A DNA stretch of 64,000 bases, from the NCBI GenBank assembly GCA_018907035.1, contig JACCIC010000019.1, positions 4,171,501 to 4,235,500 of the forward strand, given 5' to 3'. Within the stretch, counting starts at the first letter, position 1, and each line of letters starts with the position of its first letter. The position numbers and the translations under genes are program-made. The notes below the pieces were generated by a model. That model saw nothing but the letters and a program-made list of their open reading frames with translations, was not told the DNA's origin and ran no database searches. This document shows, piece after piece, positions 12,591 through 24,837 of the stretch. This stretch comes from Sycobia sp. Sy_11 (Eukaryota; Arthropoda; Insecta; Hymenoptera; Epichrysomallidae).

Positions 12591-12830
12591 CCTCGACTGC
12601 GAATATTTTAGATCTAAATAATTCTTGGATGATTTTTCATTTTTACCTATAATTGCTGAAGTGCCATTATCATATCGCAATTCTTAATTAGTATAATTAA
12701 TTTTGCTGACGTAAAATGCTATATTTTTCCTTATACAAAATAAATATAATAAATTGTTTTGGTCTATATTACTTTAAAGGAACTTATTTAATTTGTTGTT
12801 TTTCGGCTCGATAATAATGAGGATTCTTAA
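12591..12830 (-). promoter_or_regulatory. Conserved 5' flank of vitellogenin-like gene A
   Basis: The sequence next to exon 1 of gene A is closely similar to 20173-20400 beside gene B, including the run attcgcag just before the start exon (a possible acceptor of a 5' UTR intron) and the stretch around ttatcatatcgca. Promoter elements cannot be pinned down by eye. Confidence 0.4.
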
Positions 12831-12899
12831 GTTACTATTCTCTAAAATAAAATAATTTAATATACATATTTAAGCTGAGTATACATACTGTCGATTTAC

Positions 12900-13070
12900 C
12901 TTTTTTTATTGTTACAATGAAAAATTCTATTTTCATCGACTGATAAAAAAGCAAACTAATACATATTTTTATCGATTTACTGTCTTTTTTATATAAATAA
13001 TATCATTATAATGGTATGCAGACTTATTTACAATTATTCTCGCAGAATCTGAAATATAACAATAAAAATT
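12900..13070. repeat. Repeat shared by the far upstream regions of genes A, B and 43.1 kb
   Basis: The stretch acatatttttatcgatttac ... gaatctgaaatataacaa matches 20640-20790 upstream of gene B. It also matches, more loosely, 43119-43220, where an inverted-repeat partner is visible. It could be a small non-autonomous element or a duplicated upstream region. Confidence 0.4.
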
Positions 13071-14980
13071 AATTTTGTTAGCGAGGAACAATGTTACTGC
13101 CATCTTCATCAAAATCTTCCACATTTGCAAACTCTAACACTTTGATCCTCCAAGGTTAGATCGAGATTATTATTTTAAGTACTGCATATCCGAGTTCCAA
13201 ACTCCAAATAATTAGCAAAATAAATTTATTTTTCTCTACGATACAAAACGACGCACTGATCTTAACGTGCCTCTATAGCACTCTTAGCTTGAATTATACG
13301 TGTACCTCTTTCTCTTCAGGACTTTCTAGTGTCAGGTGGACATTTGGAGTTAGCGTTGTTCGTTGAGCGCAATTTCCATCGAAATCATTCTGCTATCAAC
13401 TGCGATATACACAGTGGCGGATTAGGAGTGTACTAGGCATCGCCTGGCATGAGGAGACCTCGTAGCTCGCGGCGATGGCCTAAGAGGTTTGTCGAGGACT
13501 GAACGAACATGGACGCAAAAGTCGTTCCATAATTTTACTTACGAATGAAACAAAATATTTTTTTGACTATACTTTTTCAATTTACTCATTATGTAGGTTA
13601 CATAATCTAAATAAACTATTATTGCACAAATAATCTTTTACCAGCATTATGTACGGTATTCACGATATTTTACTATACTTTGAAGGATGCATCGTCCATT
13701 AGTAGAGCGGTATTATTATAATGCACGTTATAATGAAAAAAAGAATAAATTTCCAGAAAGCATCCACATCTGATTTTGATGAAAATGCATGTAGTTGTGT
13801 TTTTTTGTATGTTCATTACGAATATTGCAGTTTCTTTTTTCGGAAAATCAATTTTCATAGGGAAATCTATCAGTATGATGGTGTTTAAAATTTTTCTCAG
13901 AAGATACAAATAAGTTCAAAAAATATTCTAAACAAATGTCGTATACTCATCCCAATACATAGTTTTTCTTTTATATCTTTTTTCATATGAATAATATGTC
14001 TGGAGTAAAAATTCAATACTTTTGCTTCAAGGTCCTCCTAAGTTTCGGTGTTTTGTAGATTAATTGTAAAGAATTAGAAACTTTTTATATATAATTATGC
14101 AACTGATCCCGACAAACTTCCTATAGAAAAGAAACGCATAAAAGAAACAAGATGGAATTTACAATAGTAATTTCTGTACTTCAAATCTATCTTTTTTTAT
14201 GACTTTAAATATTAATATTTCATTTATGGCAAAAATGGCTACAATATTCGTGATCAGCAGTCCAAAAAACATAAGCAAACAAATTTTCATTACTATAACA
14301 GATGTGTAATTTTCGTAAAGAACAGCGAGCAATTGACGATCTTCAAGGAAAACCGAGACGAAATGGTTGATTTGCTTTAGAGAAATATTGTTTATATCGA
14401 AAAAATCTATAGAACAAAAATTATGGATTTTGATGAGATCTATACATTATATTTACATTTTCAAAAAATTTTCATATTTTGTTAGATAAATTTGGAAAAT
14501 CATCATTTTTGTTTTCTATGGGTTTTGCTCTGACAATTCTTTTTCTACTAAAACCACTGTTATAATTCGTGCTTCAAAAAACATAAGTATACAAATTTTC
14601 AGTAAAATCGAGGGTACATGATTTGCAGAAGTTGACCATAAAAAAATTTTAAATAAAATTCTAATTTACAGTTTTGGAAAACGTTATATTATATACCAAT
14701 ATAGTTATACTATAGATGTTGAATGTATGAACACCAAGCCTCGCGAAACTTTAATGCATCGCTGGTAATGTGCTCACAACATGTGCGAATAAACGAGTCG
14801 AAGTATATATATATTAAATAGGAGAAAAAATGAATGCTTTACGTTTTTCCCATTTAAATTTTTCCCTCATTGCCTTTATTATTATTATTGTTATTATTAT
14901 CATTATTATATGTATTTTATTTATTTTTTTCGCTATATATACAGTCATCGAATATTCAATCTTTTTCCGTACTATATTAA
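13071..14980. other. Region between gene A flank and the LINE
   Basis: AT-rich, with a diverged direct repeat at 14240-14660 and a GC-richer patch at 13390-13500. No gene was recognised. Confidence 0.5.
14240..14660. repeat. Diverged direct repeat, unit about 300 bp
   Basis: The motif aaaaaacataagcaaacaaa, followed by ttttca and a gtaaaatcg-like part, occurs near 14270 and again near 14573 in the same orientation, with a loosely similar sequence between. No coding potential was seen. Confidence 0.3.
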
Positions 14981-15249
14981 TGCATGATTTCTGATTTTTT
15001 TTTTGAGGAGTCTGTGAATGCTATTTATGCATTTCCAATGACGGTTCTCCAAGAACATTCCTGGAAAACGGACATCGGAATATGTGTGCTAATCGGAATA
15101 TGTCACTCCGTCCTAAACACATATCTCCGTGTTGCACTGACACCATTCCGGAACTGTTATGCACATTACTTTAGCCTGGGTGGCTGTCCTTGCGTGGTCA
15201 TTTCACGTTCATACCTTTCATCCCAGGTTCTCATGCATACTCGGTACCG

Positions 15250-17150
15250 CGTTTTCTCTCACATACTTTCATCATCCAGACATCCATCTGCTTTTTTGCT
15301 CCGTAGCACATTTGTAGCGTATTTTGCGGTCCACCGCTAGCTGTCCGCGTCCGTTGTCATAAGTTTCGTTACGTTTTCTGGCGTGATCTCGCCTATCATC
15401 GTCTGTAGCCCTAGTCGTAACTCGGTCCAATGTTCGCACACAAAGAACGTGTGCTCTACATTGTCCCAAGCCCATCCACAGTACTTGCATTCCGGAGAGG
15501 TAATCCTCTTCATCCTGTAAAGGTATTTACGGAAGTATCCATGTTCGGATAGAAACTGGGTAAGGTAGAATATCACCTCCTCGTGTTGTCTCGCCTTCCA
15601 CGGACCGATTTCGGCTATAAGTCTTTTCGTCCATTGTTCACGTTCGTCCGTCGTCCACCGTCTCTGCCACATTTCGATCGGCTTTATCCGTTCTTCTGTT
15701 GCAGCGTCTTTCTTTCCAACGTTCGAACTCCACTCGTGAATACGTTTCCGTTCGACCGCGAGTAGATAAATAGACAAACCGCGCTCTCGGACATGGTGCG
15801 CTACGCGCACGCGATTCTTAACGCGCCTACCCTTTGTACGCTTTTCATGGTGTTCGCGCGTTTTCTGATATTCATCGCGTCGGCCCATACCTCTGCCTCG
15901 TAAAGCAGGATCGAGTGGGTAACGCCCCTCAGCAGTTTTCGTATGTTCTGTCTAGGTCGTTTCGTGTTGTCCATTAGTCGGTTTAGAGCCTTTATTTTTT
16001 TAGCTGGCTTATTAATCACTTTTCGTAGATTCGGACAAAAGCTCAGTTTCGTATTCAAGGTTACCCCAAGATACTTGACCTCACTCATGGTCTCCAATCT
16101 TTCCGTTCCTAACATGATCAGAATTACCGTCTCTATACGTCCGCGAGTCATTAGCAGTAACTTGGTCTTTTGTGACGCTAGTTAAAGTCTGTGGTCTGAC
16201 ATCCATTCGGTTACCCGTCGCATGATCTGATTCAGCTTTAACTGAATCAGATGATAGTCGCGTGCGACTATCACGGCTGCCACATCATCAGCGTATGCTA
16301 CGAGGCGCACGTCCAAGGGCATGTCCAGTCTTAGTAACTTGTCGTACTGTACGTTCCAGAAGTCGGGGCCCAGGATGGAACCCTGCGCTACCCCCGCTGT
16401 CACGCGTTTTCGTTTCTTTCCGTTCAGAGTCTCGTACGTCAATCCTCGACTCCGTAAATAGTCCCGTATGATACATACAAGGTAGGAGCCAACCCTAAAA
16501 GTAGACTCCAACGCTTCCAGTATGTATGTCCATTTCGCTGACTTGAAGGCGTTTTAGACGTCAAGGGTCACCAGTAGAACCAGTGGTCTTGTCGCATGGC
16601 AGCCCCTTTTCGCCGAGTGAAAGATGTTCGTCACGTCACCTACAGCCCCTATTGTCGACCATCGTTTCCTAAATCCGTGCTGTTGTTCGGATAGGTCCTG
16701 CATTTTTAATTATCTGTAGCAGCCTTGGTCTTAGTATTAGGTCAAACAGCTTCCCAATCGTATTAAGTAGGCAGACAGGCCTGTACGAAGAAGGCAAATC
16801 AGGGTTCCCTTTAGTTGTACTGATGAGAACCAGTCAAGCCTCCTTCCATTGTCTGCTAAAGACTCCCTCCACCAGGTATCCGTTGTACAAATCTAAGAGG
16901 ATACCCGGACAACGTAAAGCGACCACCCGAAGCACCTCGCCAGGTATGCCATCGGGACCCGGAGCCTTGTTAGGCTTCAACGTATTCGAAGTCGTATGGA
17001 GTTCTTTCTGCGTGAAGAGAGGGACATCCTACTCTATTGTCTCGTTCGTCACGTCCGTTCTATCTGGATGGGTATCTAGTACGCGTGTCATAATTTTGTG
17101 ACCGTTTCGTGGCGACCGCTTATTTCTTCGCATTCAAGCGACCCAAAAGG
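15250..17150 (-). mobile_element. 5'-truncated R1/Jockey-like non-LTR retrotransposon
   Basis: Minus-strand ORF2 remains, in order from high to low coordinates. Near 16950: LKPNKAPGPDGIPGEVL. Near 16780: YRPVCLLNTIGKLFD. Near 16680: EQQHGFRK. Then a palm block DV, stop, NAFKSAKW at 16560. In 16182-16511: GVAQGSILGP and the catalytic YADDVAAVIV. Thumb-like sequence is at 15801-16151. The C-terminal tail at 15337-15888 has CKYCGWAWDNVEHTFFVCE, the Cys-His knuckle typical of R1-like elements. The endonuclease domain is missing and there are at least two stops and some frameshifts. It lies between the two vitellogenin-like genes and helps explain their spacing. The 3' UTR probably runs to about 14.7-15.2 kb, with no clear poly-A end. 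Confidence 0.8.
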
Positions 17151-17422
17151 TAGAATTGAGATGATTTTCAACGATGTGTCCATTAATTGTTCTATACCAA
17201 GAGAAGCGTAAGGTTATTTTTCTACAGCTATCGGATTAATTATTCGCAGATATTGTATTTAAATTTTTTAAATCATACGTCATCGTTTCGTTATGAATCC
17301 CAGCCTGATTTATCTACTGTATAGAAAAATATGCATTATGTTATATTATGTGCAATATTTTATGAAAATATAATTAATCTTCATAAATGAAAAACTCTGG
17401 GGCTATCACTCACATATTACCT

Positions 17423-17428
17423 TTTATT
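17423..17428 (-). terminator. Polyadenylation signal of vitellogenin-like gene B
   Basis: A minus-strand AATAAA lies 113-118 bp downstream of the gene B stop codon. Gene A has only a variant (GATAAA-like) in the corresponding place near 7780. Confidence 0.45.
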
Positions 17429-17540
17429 TTTAATCCTCAAAATTAGTCACAGTTATTAATAGTTTACAAAAATATAGAATGGTGAAATTATTTATATTCT
17501 AATGTGTTTCTTCCTATATCCTTTTTCGTATTATTAACAA

Positions 17541-20172
17541 TTATTCCGGCAAATAGCATTTTAAGAATTCTTCGATCAATTCACGACTCGCAGTTTCGAA
17601 GGAGACATCACATCCAAAGGCTTTGTCAGTTTCGATTAGATTTGCAACTTCAGGGTTCTTTATTTCTAAGACATCTAGATTTGGTTTGCTGAGTGAAAAT
17701 TTGTTTATCAATTCATCTGTTGTATCGAGTGTTTCTGGTAGTGTATCTGATTCCAGACTTTCCAGGTAATCCACCATGATACTGAAAAAGTATGAAGAAT
17801 ACCGAATTGAGAAAGATATGTACAAATTATATATATTTGGCAATTGTAGAATTCAATTTTATAAAAAGCAGCTAATAAATGAATTGTTGATATTATTTTT
17901 TAGCTTAGGCAACATCTGTTTTTATTATTTGAATATAAATTAAATTACTTGTATTCGACTGCAAACAATTTTTCTGAATCCTTCCATGGTATAAATTTTC
18001 TTGTTTCATGTAAATATATATTTTGAGGTGAGACTATGGATTTATTTAACGAAACAAAAGAGTTATGGAATAGTCCCAATTCATACTCTTGCTATAAAAA
18101 ATAAATTGAATGTATTATTTTTTCTAATTATATTTATATTTAAGGCAATCAAAAAATGCAAACCTCTTGTTTAGTATTACAAATGCTACCTAAACTATAT
18201 TCTACATTTTCACTCTTTTCTTTCTTACAAACTCCTGTATTAATCTTGTGAACTTGGTTAACCTCAACATCCTCTGATACGGGCGATCTTTTTACAGTAT
18301 ACAGCATTTGACAGGTACCGAGTATCGTAGTCTGAAAGTATTTTTGAGCTTATAGTTAGGTTATTAGATCTTTGAATAATTTAAGGTCATTTTCATTACC
18401 TCATCTGAATATTCGATAAATTCGAATTCTGGGCGCCCAATAATTGACGATAAATTAAGTTGGAAATTATTTGCGACAAAATCAAATTTAAAATTTTTGG
18501 AAAATTGCGTATCATTTTCATGAAATTTGAGCCCTTGTAGCTAGGAAACAAATAGAAAATTTTGTTACATTGACAATAATTGTTAAAAAAATAATTTCAT
18601 AATACGCACCACAAAGAATTCACTATAGTAAATTGAAAAAGGTATTGTTAAAGCTTTTACAGTATTATCAAAAGAGGCACAATCAGTTGGTTCTATAGAT
18701 TTTCCATATGGATCAGTTCTTAAAACTTCAACATCATACATTTGGGAAATTAATGGTTTTGTTATATCATCTGTGACTTCCGCCATGATTTTTCCAGCTA
18801 TTGTAAAATGTTCTAAGCTCTTGAACTGGTGGCCAAAATGTGTTAACATATCATATTGAAATTTATATTTGAATAGTAAAGCATCACTGAAATCTGTCAA
18901 AGAAATTATTAATCACAGTATGCTGAACATATTTGTTATTTGTACATTGACTTCACGAATAATTGAACAAAATCGTCATACCTGAGGCAATACTTAGAAG
19001 TATTAAACACGTCAACACACCTATTTAGAGTGGAGATAATATGCTATTAGTTATTATTAAATATTATTTTAATGAACTAATGTCAATTTTATTAGTTTAA
19101 ACTAGGATATAAAATTGAAAATTCTACTTACGTCGACTTATATGATAAATATTTCTTTGTATAATAAATTAAATATAATTTAATATATTATACTGTATAT
19201 TAATATATTGGTTCACAAATAGACTGTATTTATTATTTAGGATACTTATCTATTCTGCATTTTGAAATAAAAGTGAAAATAGTATTCAATTTTTAAAATT
19301 TTTGACGGTATTTTGTAAAAGCCTTTTTTATTAAAATGTAGAAGCATTTTGTGATTATGAAAGTCAAATCTCAGTAGCTTCATCAGCATAGGCATTTTCA
19401 ATCAAACACAAAATGCTGATCTAGAGCTGTCTGAACCATTATTCGATGTTTCGATTAATTAAGACTATCTAAATTGATCTTTCGAACAGCTGCAAGGAAC
19501 TATCAACGATTCTATTTTACATATACTAGTTGATGCGGTTGGACTTTTCAGTATTTTAAAAAAAGGAGACGTTTTTGTTCTCTACCCTGGTTTGAGGGAC
19601 GTAAAAAATCTTTTAGTAGATAAAGGTTTTAAAGTGATCGAGGACAGATTTAAATCGAAAAAGTAATCGAGACTTCTCTACTAAAGCATCTAAGAAATTA
19701 AGAAATACTGTTAAACTTCGTTGTATTATAGAATGCACGAAAGTTTTATATAAAAATACATCTATAATCTAATGCAGCGCAGTTTTACTCACTTTTTCAG
19801 TTCTTTAAACTTAAGAATAACATAAAACACAAAAAAGCCCTGCTGACATTTTAGTGTACCTAATTAGGGAAAAATTATTTAAAATGATTTGAAAAGTAGC
19901 ATTTCAAATCATTCAAACTTCTATGGTCATTTCATGACCATAACAATATATTGTGATGAAAAAAAAATTTAAGAAATTTAAGGGCGTTCGACCCCTCTTA
20001 ACCAGTGTTAAAAATGTACATCAATTGTTCCATCGTCTTGCCAGACGACATTGCTATAATCATTTTCGAAATAATGCAAACAATCTGAAAATAATCTATA
20101 CACAATTACTGTAAGTATATTTTAAATAAAATTCATATTACCTATTTTAACAGTCTGCATTGGAAGTAGCAT
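17541..20172 (-). CDS. Short secreted vitellogenin-like protein, paralog B (7 exons, 348 aa)
   Basis: Minus-strand coding exons: 20142-20172, 18982-19020, 18610-18893, 18400-18540, 18164-18331, 17949-18091, 17541-17781. Lengths and phases match paralog A exon for exon (31, 39, 284, 141, 168, 143, 241 nt); only exon 3 differs, by one codon. The reading frame of 1047 nt is uninterrupted. The signal peptide is MLLPMQTVKI plus GVLTCLILLSIAS, followed by DFSDALLFKYKFQYDM, which parallels the start of mature insect vitellogenin. Exon 5 carries the cysteine motif GTCQMLYTVK and two further Cys. Exon 4 is about 38/47 identical to A, whereas exons 3 and 6 are much more diverged. The protein stops after the N-terminal barrel-like region, ending KCYLPE. 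Intron 4 is only 68 bp here, against 1,037 bp in A. Assignment to the vitellogenin-like family rests on motif memory, so the subfamily is unknown. Confidence 0.77.
19440..19760 (+). mobile_element. Second copy of the DDE-transposase relic in intron 1 of gene B
   Basis: The plus strand reads FQYFKKGDVFVLYPGLRDVK then LLVDKGFKV, matching the catalytic block of the relic in gene A's intron 1 at the corresponding place. It was probably present before the two genes duplicated. No intact reading frame remains. Confidence 0.42.
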
Positions 20173-20400
20173 CGTGGACTGCGAATGTTTTAGATCTAAA
20201 CAATTGTTGGAAATTTTCTTCTTTTTGCCTATAAATACTAAAGTGTTATTATCATATCGCAGTTCTTAAATCAATATAATTAATTTTATTGACGCGAAAT
20301 ACTAGATTTTTCCTTATACTACATAAGTATAAGGAATTGTCGTCTATATCACATTAAATGAACTTATTTAATTTGTTGTTGTTCGATACGACATTAATTA
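20173..20400 (-). promoter_or_regulatory. Conserved 5' flank of vitellogenin-like gene B
   Basis: Homologous to the flank of gene A and, more weakly, to 740-960. It contains the same acceptor-like attcgcag six bases before the ATG. A donor-like CGCC|GTAAGTAG on the minus strand near 20650 could end a 5' UTR exon, but the corresponding site is not kept in gene A. Confidence 0.4.
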
Positions 20401-20629
20401 GGATTCCTATGTTGCAATTATTTAAAAGATAAATATTTAGTCATAGTATATATATATTAACAATATACTTCGATGTAATCTTGCATTTATTTTAAAAACG
20501 TTTATCAATGGCATTGCTACGGATATTGGAGGCTTGATTTTTTTTCGATTTTGGAAAAACCTATGTAGAGCGCAGTTAAATAAGGTGAAATAATATTATA
20601 ATTGACTTATTTTAAGCTATTTTATTGTT

Positions 20630-20800
20630 AAAATTCAAAAGTTCTACTTACGGCGACTGGTATAAAAAAAAATAAATATTATCGCTCTTATAATTTTTTT
20701 TGTTATAAACTAATATCATTATAATGGTAATCAGACCGCCCTTATTTACAAATGCCCTTGTAGAATCCTAAATATAAAAATCGAAATTAAGTGTTAATGA
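20630..20800. repeat. Copy of the same upstream repeat beside gene B
   Basis: It begins aaaattcaaaagttctactt and continues with the segment around atatcattataatggtaatc, shared with 12990-13020. A shorter match to its first part is at 19108-19145. Confidence 0.4.
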
Positions 20801-20846
20801 AGAACAAAACTAAGTACAATTTTCGAATTCTTTCAAAAGTTCTAAA

Positions 20847-20868
20847 AAAAAAAAAAAAAAAAAAAAAA
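20847..20868. repeat. Poly-A tract
   Basis: About 22 consecutive A, without a recognised retroelement upstream. Confidence 0.8.
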
Positions 20869-23539
20869 GAAAATTGAAAATTGCCGAAATAAATGTAAAT
20901 TAAGCATAAGGAGTGTTATAGCAGAGTTAAGACTGTTAAAAAAGATTCTGGAGTTAGACTCTAAACTCTCGAGTTACAGAGAATTTCGAAAACTCAATTC
21001 ATAGTAATATTAAAACTAATTTAAGTCTTCATCGCATGCCTGAACGTGAATCTACTAGAATTTATTTCGTAATATTCAATCGGTGAATCAATCATCATCC
21101 ATCATAATGAATGGACAAAAAGAATGGACAAAATAACAAAAATGAAATGCGATAAGAGAGCAGTTTTTTAAGATTATAATAATAGTTATTTTTTTAAAGA
21201 AAAATATATACAAATATTATTAAGAAAAATAACTTTATTTTAAAAATTATTTGTATTTAATTTTTTTATTACATTATCTGTTATTTATTAATTTATTTAT
21301 TAATTAAAATACAAAGAAAACAATTATATCATATTTAATCTGATATATAATAACCTACGGGATTAAAAAATATAGTACATGGGATTAAAAAAAACAGCTT
21401 ACCATATATAAACTCTGTACTAATGGTATTCCCTTGGCTGCCATGTTTGCTATGATGCAGTGGCGCCCTCGTAGATGCTGCAGACGTTTTCTTTGCAAAT
21501 ATACTTTTCTTAACAATTAATGGATATACAAAGAAATATTCACAACAAGATTACACTATTTAATTTTAACTATCTTTTACAATTGAAAATTAATCATTTT
21601 AAGAAAGAAAATCTAGAACTAAAACCATATATAAATAAATATATTTAGGTACTGCTTACGAACAATACTTTATAATGCATTATTTTTATTTGAGAAATAA
21701 AACAAATATTTAAATTGTATCTTAAAACGGAAGTTAATAATTTAAGTGAAGTGTCCATAGTAATGTAATTTTGAATATATATCATTTCATTTTATTCTGT
21801 GTTTTGCGTTTTTCACTTACTTGCCTATCGGTCGTCATATGATTATTTTCCACCTTATTTTTCTAAAAAATCTAATTAAAATTGTAATTTAATTTCTAAT
21901 ATATTATATGCTTTTTGATGAACAACAATTAAGTTGTATATAAGACTCGTTATTTATACATTTATTTATTGAAAAGTATATGTAAATATTTTTATATTAT
22001 TTGTATAATTTTTTATAGCTGATAAGAGTGATAATAAATTATCCAATAGTAAAAACGTGTGAAAATTCAAATTTCACTTCTCATTATTAATTTGATATTG
22101 TTAACTTATCTTATAGAGTTCTTATAATGTCTATTTTGTTATTTGATTTTTATTATTTTATGTTTAATCTTTAAGTGAACAATTTACATCTGATTAAAAA
22201 AAAAGTTCTGAAAATGATATTTATGTACATCGAGTAGTTCGGTAGTAGTGGGTTATCATCGTATTTTTAATATGATGGAAATTGTAATCGTCGTGGCAGT
22301 CATACAGTGAAAATCACAATTATCCCGATATTCATACCATGGAGTTTAAAAATAGAATATTTACCGATATGTACTTCTTTATTATGAATGATAAAGCTAG
22401 TATATTTTAAGGTTAGTTTTCCTTGGTAAGAAGAGGTTCCCTGGGGATACCGCGCAGCGAATTAATAAATACAATGAATTGAATATTGATAAGATACTTA
22501 TTTTTTAATATAACAACTTTATTCAACTATTTATTACTTGTTAATTTATCAAAATATTAAGAGATTGTCAATCATTAAAATGCATAGTTTTCGTGCCACA
22601 TCACGATAACGAAAATAAGCTTACTTTAACTTAAAATACCAATAGAACTTTTCAAGCTAAATACTTCAATAATTACATAGATAAACGTTAAAAATTAACG
22701 TATGTTGATTTTAAATTCGCAATAGAAGTTTTTTACTTTCAGCGGTAATTGCCTCGATCATGTATCAGCCACATTTACATATTTTCTTCTTTGTATACGA
22801 TTAACTTTAAAATGCAATTAAACAAACTGTTTACGTATCTTCTAAATTGGCTTGAGCTACTACGATTTTGTAATCTCTGTAAAAAATATCTTACTGATAG
22901 CTATGAGCGATGAATGCGAATTCAACAATATTTCATCCAAATTATGGAATCTTTAAGTCACAATTACGGGTTATAAAGACAAGTATCTGGCAGTTTAATG
23001 CAATAAAATTATAACTATATAAATCACTCGGTTAATGTGCGCGAGAAAAATGGTCTTAAAACACGAATGAATATATTTCAAAAAGTAGCAAACCATCAAA
23101 TGTCTGGAGCTTATATGATTCTAGAATTTAAGGGCAATGTTAAGATTTTGGACGAATGAAGCTGTCAATGAAGATAATAATCATCAACGTGGCCGTCCGA
23201 AATTTCTAATTAATATAATGTTTACGTACGTACAAACATATTTTTGCTCCAACAAGACCTTTGTTTGACCAATTTTATCATTGCTTCAAGCCAATTTGTA
23301 TGATACTTCGAAGTTGCGTTGGTTCTTAATTATAATACATTTTTATCGGTAAATTAGTAGGGCTCCATTACGGAATAATAAAAGTTTCCATTTCGTATGC
23401 GTATATGTTTTATTAACACTCAGGCAAAAAATACAATTCTAGATTATTTCAGCCTCAAGAACATAAGCCTTGATGGGATATATCGATGGTAGATTTGTAA
23501 AACTGTTAAAGTACCTATTTAAATACATTTAATAGTCGG
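20869..23539. other. AT-rich DNA without a recognised gene
   Basis: No ORF worth calling on either strand. A possible transposase-like scrap near 23150-23210 (NEAVNEDNNHQRGRPK) is too short to assign. Confidence 0.5.
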
Positions 23540-24480
23540 CGATTTGGATTTACTAAAGATAAAGGCACAAAAGATGAATTAAGTTATATATTATGTAGAT
23601 AATATATGATCAGATGGATAAAAGTAAATCAACGATAATAAGTTTCTTGGCTCTACAAACAGCTTTTGATACTGTGGTCCATATTACATTATTAAATAAG
23701 CTCTATGATTATAGAATCCGAGGTAGTTCACATGATTTATGAAAATTTCAGGAAAATACAAGTGCCAGTATACTTGTGTAACAACTGGAGTTTCAAAGGA
23801 ACAATATTAAGTCCTCTAACATTGAAATTATATAACAATCAATAGACAACAGTTAATAAGTTGTAATTGTTTCCTATACAGATTATACGGTAATCCTAGC
23901 CCATGAAAATACGTGGACTACAACGGAAGATCAAATAAATAATTATTTAGATAATATTAGTGACTGGTACAAATTAAATTACAATATAATATTCCAAAAT
24001 CATAATATATAACTTTCGGAAACTATTGTGTAGCATGCCGAATAATATAAATATTAAAATCTGCACATAAAAAATGTTATAAAACAAAATATCTTTCATT
24101 TGTATTTGCGAAATTTATTAAAATAATGTGATATAAAAATTGCATGTCACTATATTACGCTTTCTTTCAATCGATTGTTAATTACCGTATCGTAGCCCGA
24201 GGAGGTGTATGCAAAAGTAATCTTAACTTATTACAAAAATTGCAAAATAGAGTATTAAAATTAATACATAAGAAAATTCCAATGATAAATAATTACCCTT
24301 TTAGTATAAATTAATCATGTATATTAGCACGTATCACTCGTTTGAAGTATATTAAACAACAGCATTTTTAGTCAGAAAGAATAACAGAAAAAAAAATATG
24401 GTTACCGAAAAGTAATAAGACTATTAGCAAAAAAACTGCTACTCAATAGCTCTAAAATGTACAATAATGTACACACTCAA
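23540..24480 (+). mobile_element. Heavily decayed non-LTR retrotransposon (reverse transcriptase)
   Basis: Plus-strand fragments: FGFTKDKGTKDEL at about 23543, FLALQTAFDTVVHITLLNKL near 23650 (usually D-L-x-x-A-F-D), SYTDYTVILAHENTW near 23870 (Y-A-D-D-T mutated to Y-T-D-Y-T), DWYKLNYNIIF near 23960, and NYRIVARGGVCKSNLNLLQK near 24180. The order and spacing are those of a Jockey-type RT and its C-terminal part. Stops and frameshifts are throughout and the catalytic Asp pair is lost. Confidence 0.65.
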
Positions 24481-24660
24481 CTAAAAGTTTTCTTCTTTAA
24501 TAAAAAAAATCTCAAACGAAAAAGAAAAATTGGGATTAGAGCTAATTATTTAGAAATATAGAATATAATATCCAACTAATTTATTATAAAATTTTGAATT
24601 GGAAAATATATATTTACTACTATTACACTCTAAATACCATGTGATTGTTTATGTGATATG

Positions 24661-24662
<2 letters not shown>

Positions 24663-24709
<47 letters not shown>
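24663..24709. repeat. (TA)n microsatellite
   Basis: Uninterrupted TA dinucleotides, about 23 units, just left of the copia LTR flank repeat. Confidence 0.95.
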
Positions 24710-24713
<4 letters not shown>

Positions 24714-24837
24714 ATTATTAAATATTTATTAAATAGAAATACATATAAAGAAGGTTTAAATCAGTGTAATTTATTTAAGATATAATAATATACAAATAGA
24801 CAAATACAAAATAAAAATTGAAAAACAAGTTTGCTAC

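Noticed and set aside
13380..13500. GC-richer patch starting cagtggcggattagg as a transposon end
   Set aside because: Resembles ends of some dispersed repeats, but no matching second end or coding remains were found.
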